From assembly GCA_024274785.1 (NCBI GenBank), contig JAJSAM010000031.1, forward strand, positions 62,001-126,000: DNA of 64,000 bases, given 5' to 3'. Made by a program: the position numbers and the translations under genes. A model generated the notes under the pieces. The model ran no database searches, was not told where the DNA came from, and was given only the letters and a program-made list of their open reading frames with translations. This stretch comes from Planctomycetota bacterium. GTDB taxonomy: Bacteria > Planctomycetota > JAJSAM01. Of the stretch, positions 53,698 through 61,395 are shown in pieces; within the stretch, counting starts at the first letter, position 1, and every line of letters begins with the position of its first letter.

Positions 53698-54835
53698 ACT
53701 TCACCTGCGCCACCCACAGTTCGCAGTCCAGTCCGCCGTTCTTCATCGGCAAGCGCTCCGCCGCCTGCAGGTCCATGTCGCGGGCCAGCTCCTCGCGGCC
53801 GCAGAGGACCGCAACGGTGTATCCGGAGCAATGCGCCTTCAGGGCCTTGCCGAACCGGATGTAGTCCTCCCGGAGCTTGACCGCCTTACCGATGCGCTCC
53901 CCGTAAGGAGGATTGGTGACCACGAAGGCGTTCCAGCCCTTACGGGGGGCGAAGTCGGCGGCGTCGGCGCGAGTCATCTCGATGCGGTCGCCGAACCCGG
54001 CCGCTTCGAAGTTCGCCCGCGCGCCGCGGATCGCCTTTCCGTCCAGGTCGGATCCCACCAGGCGGAGTTTCTTCGGCAACGCGCCGCGCTCGCACGCCGC
54101 CTTCTTCATGGCCTGCCACTTCGCGGCGTCGTGTCCCGGCCAGTTCTGAAACGAGAAGCTGTCCCGAAACGCCCCCGGAGGAATCCCGGCGGCGATCATC
54201 GCACCTTCCACGAGGATGGTCCCGGAGCCGGCAAAGGGATCGAGCAGCGGGGCGCGGCGGTCCCACCCGGAAGAAAGGAGACAACCCGCGGCGATGGTCT
54301 CCCGAAGCGGCGCCAGTCCCTGCTCCACCCGCCATCCGCGCTTGAAAAGGGGTTCCCCGGAGGTATCGACGAGGAGCATGCAGCGGTCCTGGTTCAGGCG
54401 GACGTGAATCCGGACGTCCGGGGCGTTCTTGTCGATGGATGGGCGGCGGCCGTGGCGTTCCCGGAACCAGTCGGCGACGGCGTCCTTCGTGCGCATGGCC
54501 ACGAACATGTCGTTGTCGATGGACGACCGGATGGTTCGAGCATGCACGAGAAACGTCCCGGCGGGGCCGAAGAAGCGCTCCCAGGAGATCTTCGACACCC
54601 CGCGATAGAGGGCATCCTTGTCCTCTGCCTTGAAGCGCGCGAGCCGCATCAGCACGCGGCTCGCGGTGCGCAACTCGAGGTTCGCCCGCCAGGCATCCTC
54701 GACCGTGCCCCTGAACTCCACGCCACCCGGCTGCCCCTCGGGCTTTCCGAGTTTCAGGGCGCGGGCTTCGGCCAGGAGAGGCCGCTCGAGCCCCGGGGAA
54801 CAACTCGCAAAAAACGTCTCTCGATCAGCGCTCAC
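53696..54835 (-). CDS. rlmL: 23S rRNA guanine-N2 methyltransferase-like protein (RlmL N-half type)
   Basis: A 379-residue protein of the THUMP plus Rossmann methyltransferase class. The N-terminal FASCSPGLERPLLAEARAL opens the ferredoxin-like and THUMP part. Residues about 180-215 contain LLDPFAGSGTILVEGAMI, the adenosyl-methionine site. VVTNPPYGERIG (motif IV, NPPY) is the N2-guanine methyltransferase hallmark. E. coli RlmL is a two-methyltransferase fusion; this protein has only the m2G2445 half, as in B. subtilis YpsC. The start overlaps the end of the HEAT gene by 11 bp (54825-54835), and the stop touches repeat copy D. A tRNA m2G6-type paralogue cannot be excluded. Confidence 0.82.
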   Translation of the reverse strand: MSADRETFFASCSPGLERPLLAEARALKLGKPEGQPGGVEFRGTVEDAWRANLELRTASRVLMRLARFKAEDKDALYRGVSKISWERFFGPAGTFLVHARTIRSSIDNDMFVAMRTKDAVADWFRERHGRRPSIDKNAPDVRIHVRLNQDRCMLLVDTSGEPLFKRGWRVEQGLAPLRETIAAGCLLSSGWDRRAPLLDPFAGSGTILVEGAMIAAGIPPGAFRDSFSFQNWPGHDAAKWQAMKKAACERGALPKKLRLVGSDLDGKAIRGARANFEAAGFGDRIEMTRADAADFAPRKGWNAFVVTNPPYGERIGKAVKLREDYIRFGKALKAHCSGYTVAVLCGREELARDMDLQAAERLPMKNGGLDCELWVAQVK

Positions 54836-55883
54836 GCTGCTCCTCCTCCTCGTCCGGCGCCTCGATGGCTTCGATCGCCTTCCGGGCCTCTTCCTGCACG
54901 GCTTGCCCCGCGTCGGGATCGCTCGCGAGCCGGTGCAGGATCGCGATGGACTCCAGGTCCTTCCCCTTCTTCACGAGTTGGATCAGCATGAGCCGGGACT
55001 GCGGATCCTCGTACGTCTCGAGTCGTTCACGGACCAGGGGCAGGGCCTTGTCACCAAGGAGATAGAACCCCGAGAGGTACTGCATCGCCGCGGGGTCCTT
55101 CTCCCTGAAAGCCTCGTCCGTTGCCGCGGCGTAGAGCGAAAGGCCTTCCTCACTGCCCGCCCGGGCCAGTCCGAACGAAGCATTGGCGCGCGCACCACGA
55201 TCCGGATCGTTCCGCCCGATCTCGAGCAGAAGAGGCTGAAGTTCCGGGTCGTCCACGAAAGCCAGGCCGTGCGCCACGAACCGCCGGTCGGTGAAAGCGC
55301 GGTTCGGATCGAGGACGATCTTCCGCAGCGCCTCGATCGCTTCCGGGCGCCCGGATTGGGCCAGTGCATGCGCCATCACGATCTTGATCTGCATGTCGTC
55401 CTCTTCACCGTAGCGCTCGATGATCTTCTGCAGATCCTTCGCGTCGATCCGGGCGAATAACTCCCGGATTTCCGCCACCGCTTCGCCCCCTCTGCCGAGA
55501 ATGATGCTCTGGAGCCGACTCCCGAACTTCCTCATCGCCGCGGTGATCTCTTTCCCGGTGGGTGGCCCGCCGGCCGCGGGGGGATCGGCTGCGGCCGGTT
55601 CGTCCTCGATCATCGGATCGGGCCTGACGAACTCTGCGGGGTCGTGTCTCTCCGCAGTCTCGGCCGCCGCGAGCAGTTCCTCGCGATGGGCCGTCCGCTC
55701 CTTCTCGAGCGTGTCCTCGAGCGCGCCGAGCTGCTGCTCGAAGTCGGAATTCTCGGCGAGGAGCCGCGCCACTTCCGGGCTCTCCCGGTCATCCGGATCG
55801 GAGACCATCAGCCTCGCCGCCACGAGGGTGACGACCCCGCCGATCACCAGGCCGGCGATGAAGGTGAGTGTTCTGGGGGACAT
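54825..55883 (-). CDS. Membrane-anchored coiled-coil and HEAT-repeat protein
   Basis: A 352-residue protein. It has an N-terminal helix (LTFIAGLVIGGVVTLVAARL), then a coiled coil (residues about 38-75, SDFEQQLGALEDTLEKERTA) and a proline-rich hinge. HEAT-like repeats follow from about residue 150 (AHALAQSGRPEAIEALRKIV, then GLARAGSEEGLSLYAAA). The tail is acidic. GAAAGGAG precedes the ATG. It lies in the run moaA-clpS-DUF2017-HEAT-rlmL, all on the minus strand with short gaps. Function unknown; scaffolding in the envelope is plausible. Confidence 0.65.
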   Translation of the reverse strand: MSPRTLTFIAGLVIGGVVTLVAARLMVSDPDDRESPEVARLLAENSDFEQQLGALEDTLEKERTAHREELLAAAETAERHDPAEFVRPDPMIEDEPAAADPPAAGGPPTGKEITAAMRKFGSRLQSIILGRGGEAVAEIRELFARIDAKDLQKIIERYGEEDDMQIKIVMAHALAQSGRPEAIEALRKIVLDPNRAFTDRRFVAHGLAFVDDPELQPLLLEIGRNDPDRGARANASFGLARAGSEEGLSLYAAATDEAFREKDPAAMQYLSGFYLLGDKALPLVRERLETYEDPQSRLMLIQLVKKGKDLESIAILHRLASDPDAGQAVQEEARKAIEAIEAPDEEEEQRER

Positions 55884-55938
55884 CTGCTGCTCCTTTCGGT
55901 GCAGTGTACGCGGCGCTCCCCGGGGCCATTCACAAGTT

Positions 55939-56451
55939 CTACTCTTCCGGCTCGTCCAGCAGGATCGCCTGCATCCAGCCGAGCAGTTGGATCAGGAGGA
56001 TGCTTCGGTCGCGGTCGTTCGGGAGCAGGGAGCCGCCCATGCGCTCCAGGTCCTGCGGGGTCACCTCGTTCACTTCCCCGAGTCCCACCCGGGCGGCGGC
56101 GAGCGCGGAGAGCCAGGCGGTGACGTTCGGGCCGGGCACGCGGAGCCGGAAGGCCGGGGGGATGACACGGTCGAGCCGGAGATGCCGGAGGTCCGCTTGC
56201 ACGACATCCCGCGCCGAGCAGAAGAGGTGGCGCAGCTCGGGGTGCGCGTTTCGAGCCCACTCCGCGGAGTTCTCGTCGTCGTCTTCCCCACCCACGCCGG
56301 CATAGGGGTCCTGGGAGATGCGGGAGGCGGATTCGGGAAACTCTTCGGAGAGCAGCTTCGGCAGTTCACGGAGGGCGAAGGCGAGCGCGGGGGGGATGTG
56401 CCGGAGTTCGATGTCCCCCTCCGCATTGCGGGATACGGTCAGTTCCTTCAT
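55939..56451 (-). CDS. DUF2017-like partner of ClpS
   Basis: A 170-residue protein with several helical segments, including RELPKLLSEEFPESASRI, DVVQADLRHLRLDRVI and a final GWMQAILLDEPEE. The position directly after clpS, with an ATGA overlap, is that of DUF2017 in Actinobacteria, where the clpS-DUF2017 pair is conserved. The sequence resemblance is modest and the call relies on order and length. It may modulate ClpS or Clp protease substrate choice, but no mechanism is known. The ATG at 56451 is set by the overlap with the clpS stop at 56448. A 55-bp gap separates it from the HEAT gene. Confidence 0.6.
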   Translation of the reverse strand: MKELTVSRNAEGDIELRHIPPALAFALRELPKLLSEEFPESASRISQDPYAGVGGEDDDENSAEWARNAHPELRHLFCSARDVVQADLRHLRLDRVIPPAFRLRVPGPNVTAWLSALAAARVGLGEVNEVTPQDLERMGGSLLPNDRDRSILLIQLLGWMQAILLDEPEE

Positions 56452-56738
56452 TCCTCCACCGGTTCCATGGTGGCCAGCAGGTGCGCGGCGTGGAGCTTGA
56501 TGACGAACACCTCCGCCCGTTCGCGGTCCCCGGTCCAGACGATGGAGCGGCCCTGGTGGTGCACCTCGAGCATGAGCCGCTCCGCATGCGGTCGCGCATA
56601 CCCGAAGATCCGCATGAAGACGTGCGTGACGTAGACCATCAGGTTCACCGGGTCGTCGTGCACAATGACCTTCCACGGCCGCGCCAGGCGGACTTCGGTC
56701 CGTTCATCGGTCTTCGTGGGGGTCAGCGGTTCAGGCAC
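56448..56738 (-). CDS. clpS: ATP-dependent Clp protease adaptor ClpS
   Basis: A 96-residue adaptor that delivers N-degron substrates to ClpAP/ClpCP. It carries VIVHDDPVNLMVYVTHVF, in which the Asp-Asp and Met bind the substrate N-terminal amino group, and MLEVHHQGRSIVWTG. The wording NLMxYVxxVFxxxFGY is that of the actinobacterial ClpS type rather than of E. coli. The C-terminus reads VIKLHAAHLLATME. It is encoded 38 bp after moaA on the same strand and overlaps the DUF2017-like gene. Confidence 0.9.
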   Translation of the reverse strand: MPEPLTPTKTDERTEVRLARPWKVIVHDDPVNLMVYVTHVFMRIFGYARPHAERLMLEVHHQGRSIVWTGDRERAEVFVIKLHAAHLLATMEPVEE

Positions 56739-56776
56739 GATCCGATCTTACCGCACCGGGGGGGCCGATCGCCCGA

Positions 56777-57790
56777 TCAGCCTCCGATTTGCGACATCTC
56801 CACCCGCGACCCGGACTGCGTCTCGCCCGATCGCAACTCGGAGTACCGATCCTCGCGCCGCCCCCACATCCCGGCGATGAATCGGGCGATGTCCTCGTCA
56901 CCGCCGCCACTCCGCACGCGCTCACGAAGGTCCTCGGAGCGCGAACCGAAGAGACAGGTGAAGAGGCGTCCGTCGGAGGAGATGCGAAGGCGCGTGCAGG
57001 TCCCGCAGAAGGGCCTGGTCACCGAGGCGATGACCCCGATCTCGCCGGCGCCGTCCCGGTACCGATAGCGACGCGCGACCTCGCCGTGGTAACGCGACTC
57101 GATCGGCTCGAGAGGGAACTCGGCATCGATCCGGGAGAGGATCGCACCCGCCGGAACGACGTCATCGAGCCGCCATCCGTTCGTGCTGCCGACATCCATG
57201 TACTCGATGAACCGCGGAATGACACAGGTCCCCCGAAAGCGGCGCGCCATGTCGACGATGCCGTGGTCGTTCAGACCCCGCCGCACGACGACGTTGACCT
57301 TGATCGGATCGAAACCGGCATCGATGGCCGCCTCGATCCCGGTCAGCACGCGAGCCACCGGGAACCCGGTATCGTTCATCCGGCGAAAGACCTCGTCGTC
57401 GAGGGAGTCGAGGCTGACCGTAACGCGGGACAACCCGGCCTCTTTCAGGAGCCCGGCCTTCCGCGCAAGCAGGGAAGCGTTGGTGGTGAGCGTCAGATCT
57501 TCGACCCCGGGGAGCGCGAAGAGCATCGCCACGAGCTTCTCCAACTCCCGGCGGAGCAACGGCTCACCACCGGTGATGCGTACCTTCCTGACACCGAGGG
57601 AAGTCATGATGCCGACGATTCGCGTGATCTCCTCGAACGAGAGGAGTTCGCCGCTGTCGAGGAACTCGAACTCGCGATCGAATACGTCCCGCGGCATGCA
57701 GTAGGTGCAACGGAAGTTGCAGCGATCGGTAACGGAGAGCCGGAGGTCCCGCAGCGGACGGCCGAGTTGGTCTTTGAGGTGCGGTGTCAT
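56777..57790 (-). CDS. moaA: GTP 3',8-cyclase (molybdenum cofactor biosynthesis protein A)
   Basis: A 337-residue radical-SAM enzyme for the first step of molybdopterin synthesis (GTP to 3',8-cyclo-7,8-dihydro-GTP). The first [4Fe-4S] site is CNFRCTYC (C24, C28, C31). SAM-binding ITGGEPLLR follows. The second cluster is near the C-terminus: CGTCTRLRISSDGRLFTC. The length fits (about 330). The tail ends in Gly-Gly as in MoaA, where it takes part in the reaction. The ATG at 57790 follows the divergent gap to pilT. No other mo genes lie in this window. It is the first gene of the run that includes clpS. Confidence 0.92.
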   Translation of the reverse strand: MTPHLKDQLGRPLRDLRLSVTDRCNFRCTYCMPRDVFDREFEFLDSGELLSFEEITRIVGIMTSLGVRKVRITGGEPLLRRELEKLVAMLFALPGVEDLTLTTNASLLARKAGLLKEAGLSRVTVSLDSLDDEVFRRMNDTGFPVARVLTGIEAAIDAGFDPIKVNVVVRRGLNDHGIVDMARRFRGTCVIPRFIEYMDVGSTNGWRLDDVVPAGAILSRIDAEFPLEPIESRYHGEVARRYRYRDGAGEIGVIASVTRPFCGTCTRLRISSDGRLFTCLFGSRSEDLRERVRSGGGDEDIARFIAGMWGRREDRYSELRSGETQSGSRVEMSQIGG

Positions 57791-57972
57791 GCGGCTGGGA
57801 TCCTAACCTCGCTCGGGGCGTCCGCCACACTTCTCCGGCGAATCCGGATGCCGACAAATTGGCAACGATCGAAAAGCTGCAGGTCGGAGCCCGCCCATCG
57901 GCCGGAGCACAACCGGATGTCGAAGGACGGGGATCCTGTTAGCATCCATGCACTCGCAAGGGAGAAGAAAGC

Positions 57973-59034
57973 ATGGAACTCATCGAAATCCTCAAGGCAG
58001 CCGTCAAGCATGGTGCCTCGGACGTGCATATCGTGCCGCTGCGTTCGCCGTTCCTTCGCATCGATGGCAAGCTCCGCGGGTTGAACGCCGAGCCCACCAG
58101 TGCCGCGGAGACCGAGCGGCTGGTTCTTGGTTCATTGCGCGAGGAGATTGCCGAGCGCTTCCGCCGGGACGGGGAACTCGACACCTCGTACGAGGTGGAC
58201 GGTACGCGGTTCCGCGTGAACGTGTTCGAGCAGAATGACGGCGTCGGCGCCGTCTTTCGCGTGATCTCCACCGAAATCCCAACGCCGGAGTTCCTTGGCC
58301 TGGAGCAGGTGATGCTGGACCTGACGAAGCTGCCGCGCGGCATCGTCCTGGTCACCGGCCCGACCGGGAGCGGGAAGTCGACGACCCTCGCCAGCATGAT
58401 CAACCTCATCAACGAGGAACGCCGAGACCACATCCTCACGATCGAGGACCCGATCGAATACATCTACCCGAAGAAAAACTGCGTCGTGTCGCAGCGTGAG
58501 CTCGGGACTCACACCAGGAGCTTCGACGAGGCTCTGCGCCGGGCGATGCGCGAGGACCCGGACGTCATCCTGGTCGGTGAGATGCGAGACCTGGATACCA
58601 TCGGCGCGGCCCTCACCCTGGCGGAAACCGGACACCTGGTGTTCTCCACTCTGCACACGACAGACGCCGCCCAGACCGTCGACCGCGTGATCGACGTCTT
58701 CCCCCCCCACCAGCAGCAGCAGATCCGGGCCCAGCTCTCCGGCACGCTGAAGGGCGTGATCAGCCAGCAGCTCCTGCCGCGTGCCGACGGCAAGGGGCGG
58801 ATCGCCGCCCGGGAGGTGTTGATCGTCAACTCCGCGGTCTCCAACCTGATTCGCGAAGGCAAGAGCCACCAGATCTACAGCGCCATCGAGGTCGGCGGCA
58901 AGCTCGGGATGCGAACTCTGGACAAGGACCTCCGTCGGCTCGTGCAGGAGGGTCTGGTCACCATGGACGCCGCCGTGGCCAAGGCCAGCAACGCCGACGC
59001 GGTGGCCCGCATCCGGGCCGGAGGCGGGCGATGA
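57973..59034 (+). CDS. pilT: Type IV pilus retraction ATPase PilT
   Basis: A 353-residue secretion ATPase. The N-terminal PAS-like domain carries ASDVHIVP. Walker A is GPTGSGKST (129-137). The Asp box TIEDPIEYI, Walker B DVILVGEMRD and His box STLHTTDA follow, with the PilT-like AIRxxG-type lines REDPDVIL and FPPHQQQQIRAQLS. It powers pilus retraction and twitching. The ATG at 57973 follows AGGGAGAAG. The stop overlaps the next gene by 4 bp (ATGA). No pilin or PilB gene is within the window, and other pilus genes presumably lie elsewhere. Confidence 0.93.
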   Translation: MELIEILKAAVKHGASDVHIVPLRSPFLRIDGKLRGLNAEPTSAAETERLVLGSLREEIAERFRRDGELDTSYEVDGTRFRVNVFEQNDGVGAVFRVISTEIPTPEFLGLEQVMLDLTKLPRGIVLVTGPTGSGKSTTLASMINLINEERRDHILTIEDPIEYIYPKKNCVVSQRELGTHTRSFDEALRRAMREDPDVILVGEMRDLDTIGAALTLAETGHLVFSTLHTTDAAQTVDRVIDVFPPHQQQQIRAQLSGTLKGVISQQLLPRADGKGRIAAREVLIVNSAVSNLIREGKSHQIYSAIEVGGKLGMRTLDKDLRRLVQEGLVTMDAAVAKASNADAVARIRAGGGR

Positions 59035-59921
59035 AGGACAAGCTTGCAGCCCTCGAAGCATTTCGCAACTTCCCCGACGAGGCCATCGAGGATCTGGCCG
59101 GTCTGGCCGAGTCCATCGACCTGGAACCGGCCACCTCCCTCTTTGACGAGGGGGACCCCGGCGACTCGATCTTCGTCATCGAGAGTGGCGAAATCGAGAT
59201 CCGGAAGTGCGAGCGGGTACTGGCGCGACTGCGCGCCGGCCAGACCATCGGAGAGATGGCGGTACTCGAAGAGCAGGATCGCAGCGCCGATGCCGTGGCG
59301 ACCAGGCCCACCGTGGTCTACCGCTTCGAGCGATTGGCCTTCGTGGATTTCCTGGTGGCGCGGCCGGAGTGCGGAGCGCCCTTTTTCCTCGAGACCGGCC
59401 GCGAGATGTCGCGTCGTTTGCGGAACACTTCCGCCCACCTCATGACGGTCTCCGAGGTCGGTCGAATCGTCGCCTCGGGATTCGCCGTGCCGGAGCTGGC
59501 CGCCCGCGTCATCGAACGGATCCTGAACGACAATGCCGTCGCGGCGTGCGGACGCGTCCTGGTCCGCCATCCCCTCGCCGACGAGGCCGAAGTCGTCGCT
59601 CGCGCGGGTGAGAGCGATATCGCCGACGAGGCACTCGAGAGTCTCCTGGCCGGCCATGCCCGGGAAACCAGCTTCCAGGACCTGCTCGCGGGCCGATCCA
59701 TCCTGGGCGCCACGCTTCGCAGTGAAAGCGGAGAGCCGATGGGCGCATTCATCATCGAGAAACGCGATGATGAATCACCTTTCTCCGTCGAACTGGAGAT
59801 CGTCCTTGAAGCCGTCGCCCACCAGACCGAACAGGGCATCAACGCCGCCTGGACCCGGGCCGAGCAGGCTGATCGCGAGCGTCTGGAACGTCACCGCCAG
59901 GGATACGGCAACTTCGGTTGA
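59031..59921 (+). CDS. Cyclic-nucleotide-binding and GAF-domain sensor protein
   Basis: A 296-residue cytosolic protein. The cNMP-binding domain covers about residues 15-125 (GDSIFVIESGEIEI and IGEMAVLEEQDRSADAVA, the phosphate-binding cassette). A GAF-like domain follows (about residues 145-275, MGAFIIEKRDDESPFS and a helix). There is no DNA-binding helix-turn-helix, so it is not a CRP transcription factor. Overlap with pilT (ATGA) suggests it reports a nucleotide signal to the pilus retraction machine. That link is inferred from co-transcription. Repeat copy E follows its stop by about 15 bp. Confidence 0.78.
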   Translation: MKDKLAALEAFRNFPDEAIEDLAGLAESIDLEPATSLFDEGDPGDSIFVIESGEIEIRKCERVLARLRAGQTIGEMAVLEEQDRSADAVATRPTVVYRFERLAFVDFLVARPECGAPFFLETGREMSRRLRNTSAHLMTVSEVGRIVASGFAVPELAARVIERILNDNAVAACGRVLVRHPLADEAEVVARAGESDIADEALESLLAGHARETSFQDLLAGRSILGATLRSESGEPMGAFIIEKRDDESPFSVELEIVLEAVAHQTEQGINAAWTRAEQADRERLERHRQGYGNFG

Positions 59922-59936
59922 GAGCCGGAATTGTCC

Positions 59937-60065
59937 AGGGGGCCGTCTGGAAACAGGTGCGCCAGTGCACCGAGAGCGCCGCCTGACCGGTTTCAACCGG
60001 CGAGCAACAAGGCCAGGCGGAATGCGGCGGCCCTCGAATCCCGAAGTTATTCTGGCGGGGGCCCC
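59937..60065. repeat. Dispersed intergenic repeat, copy E
   Basis: A diverged copy. GAGAGCGCCGCC and CGGTTTCAACCGGCGAGCAA fit the family core, and GGCGGCCCTCGAATCCCGAA then GTTATTCTGGCGGGGGCC fit the right end. Immediately after it, CCGAAGTTATGATGG repeats part of the right end. It lies between the cNMP/GAF gene and the gene starting at 60113. Confidence 0.65.
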
Positions 60066-60112
60066 GAAGTTATGATGGCGCACCGGGACCGCACGCCCCT
60101 GGAGACCACCTG

Positions 60113-61291
60113 ATGAGGCACGGCCGCAAAACTGTCGCGCTCATCCTCATCGCGTTCCTCGCAGTCGCTCCGGCGCTCGCCGAGGGCCCGAAATGGTTCA
60201 GGAGCCTCGATCAGGCGAAGGCCGCCGCGGGGCGATCCCGCAAGCCGATCCTCTGCATCGTGGCGAAGGGAACCGACCGCAGAGCGGACAAGCTGGTGCG
60301 GGATCTCGAGAAAAACCGGAAGCTCTCGGACCTGCTGCCGCCGTTCGTCGCGGTCCGGCTCGATCGCACCCGCAACCAGGCCCTGGTGAAGAAGTACGAC
60401 CTCAAGTACTCCCCCTCCACCATCTTCTTCACCTCGCGGGGAGTGCCGATCAAGGTCGTCGCCGGAGCCGTCAGCAGCGCAAAGTACGCCGCGCAGATGA
60501 AGGCCGTGCTGGAGAAGTACCGAAAGATCCTCGACCCATCGATCGGGGCGCCGACGATCCCGGGGCGCCACGATCCCCCATCGCGGCCGCGGACCGCCCT
60601 GCCCCACTCCCAGACCTGCCCCGAAGCCTGCCCGACCTGTACGGCCACCATCGAAAAGGCGCTGGCGTTCCTCGCGAAGAAACAGACCGGCGGCGGGAAG
60701 TTCACCAAGCCGGCGTCGGAGCGGGAGACCAGAAAGGACGTCAAGACGCTGACCCGGTCGATCGATCGGATCGACACCGCGTTGACGGCGCTCGCAGGCA
60801 TGGCGTTCCTCGCCGAGATGGAGAAACTCGCGCCGGATCCGGGCCGGCTCGCCAGGCTCCAGAGAACCGCCGATTACCTGTCCGGAATTCAGGATCCCCG
60901 GAGTGGCGCATGGGGCTACAGCTACGATTTCCGGGAGTTCAGCCCAAACGACAAGCGGGGCTGGCGCCTGCTCGCGACGTCCCACTGCTGCCTGACGGCG
61001 CTGAACCACATGCGGCGGGCCGGCGCCGAGATGGATCCGGAGGTGTTCGAGCGCGGGGCGCGGTACCTCCTCGCGTGCCGAAGCAGGGATGGGTCGTTCG
61101 CCTATCGCTCCGAGTTCCGGAGGGGCGGCGGCTATCCCGGGGCCAGGGTCACACTTCGCGCGCGCACACTTTCGAAAGCAGATCGAGGACTATCCCGCCG
61201 GCCTGCTGGTCGAGGGAACCGGTGGGCTCATCGGCCAGGATCAGGCCAGGGCGATTGGCAAGCAGGGCCTTCAGGCAGAGTCCGAGCATAA
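60113..61291 (+). CDS. Exported thioredoxin-like/toroid protein with a disrupted 3' end
   Basis: A 392-codon frame, of which only about the first 345 look authentic. The signal peptide (TVALILIAFLAVAPALAEGP) is followed by a thioredoxin-like fold without a CxxC pair (KPILCIVAKGTDRRADKLVR, then KYSPSTIFFTSRGVP). A Cys-rich linker TCPEACPTCTATI matches that of the gene at 20996, and a terpenoid-cyclase-like toroid follows (GWRLLATSHCCLTALNHM, then CRSRDGSFAYRSEFRRGGG). From about 61150 the frame is unlike any repeat and instead lies over an ABC-transporter scrap on the other strand (next entry). The C-terminal toroid repeats are missing, so the product is probably truncated or non-functional. 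Confidence 0.55.
   Translation: MRHGRKTVALILIAFLAVAPALAEGPKWFRSLDQAKAAAGRSRKPILCIVAKGTDRRADKLVRDLEKNRKLSDLLPPFVAVRLDRTRNQALVKKYDLKYSPSTIFFTSRGVPIKVVAGAVSSAKYAAQMKAVLEKYRKILDPSIGAPTIPGRHDPPSRPRTALPHSQTCPEACPTCTATIEKALAFLAKKQTGGGKFTKPASERETRKDVKTLTRSIDRIDTALTALAGMAFLAEMEKLAPDPGRLARLQRTADYLSGIQDPRSGAWGYSYDFREFSPNDKRGWRLLATSHCCLTALNHMRRAGAEMDPEVFERGARYLLACRSRDGSFAYRSEFRRGGGYPGARVTLRARTLSKADRGLSRRPAGRGNRWAHRPGSGQGDWQAGPSGRVRA
61149..61280 (-). pseudogene. Fragment of an ABC-transporter ATP-binding protein gene
   Basis: On the minus strand, LLANRPGLILADEPTGSLDQ then QAGGIVLDLLSKVCARE matches the Walker B/D-loop part of a LolD/MacB-type ATPase. The preceding signature motif region is replaced by unrelated sequence. 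The fragment is about 35-40 residues long, has no start, and ends with a TGA at 61149. It sits in the 3' end of the gene on the opposite strand, so recombination or deletion debris is likely. Confidence 0.5.
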
Positions 61292-61395
61292 CCCCGGTGG
61301 ACGCATGCACGGTCCGGAGCACCTGACGTCTCTGGTTTTTGAGGACGGAACCCGAGAGGGTTGAAGTTTCATCCCTGACCTTCCGATGGGTGGAT

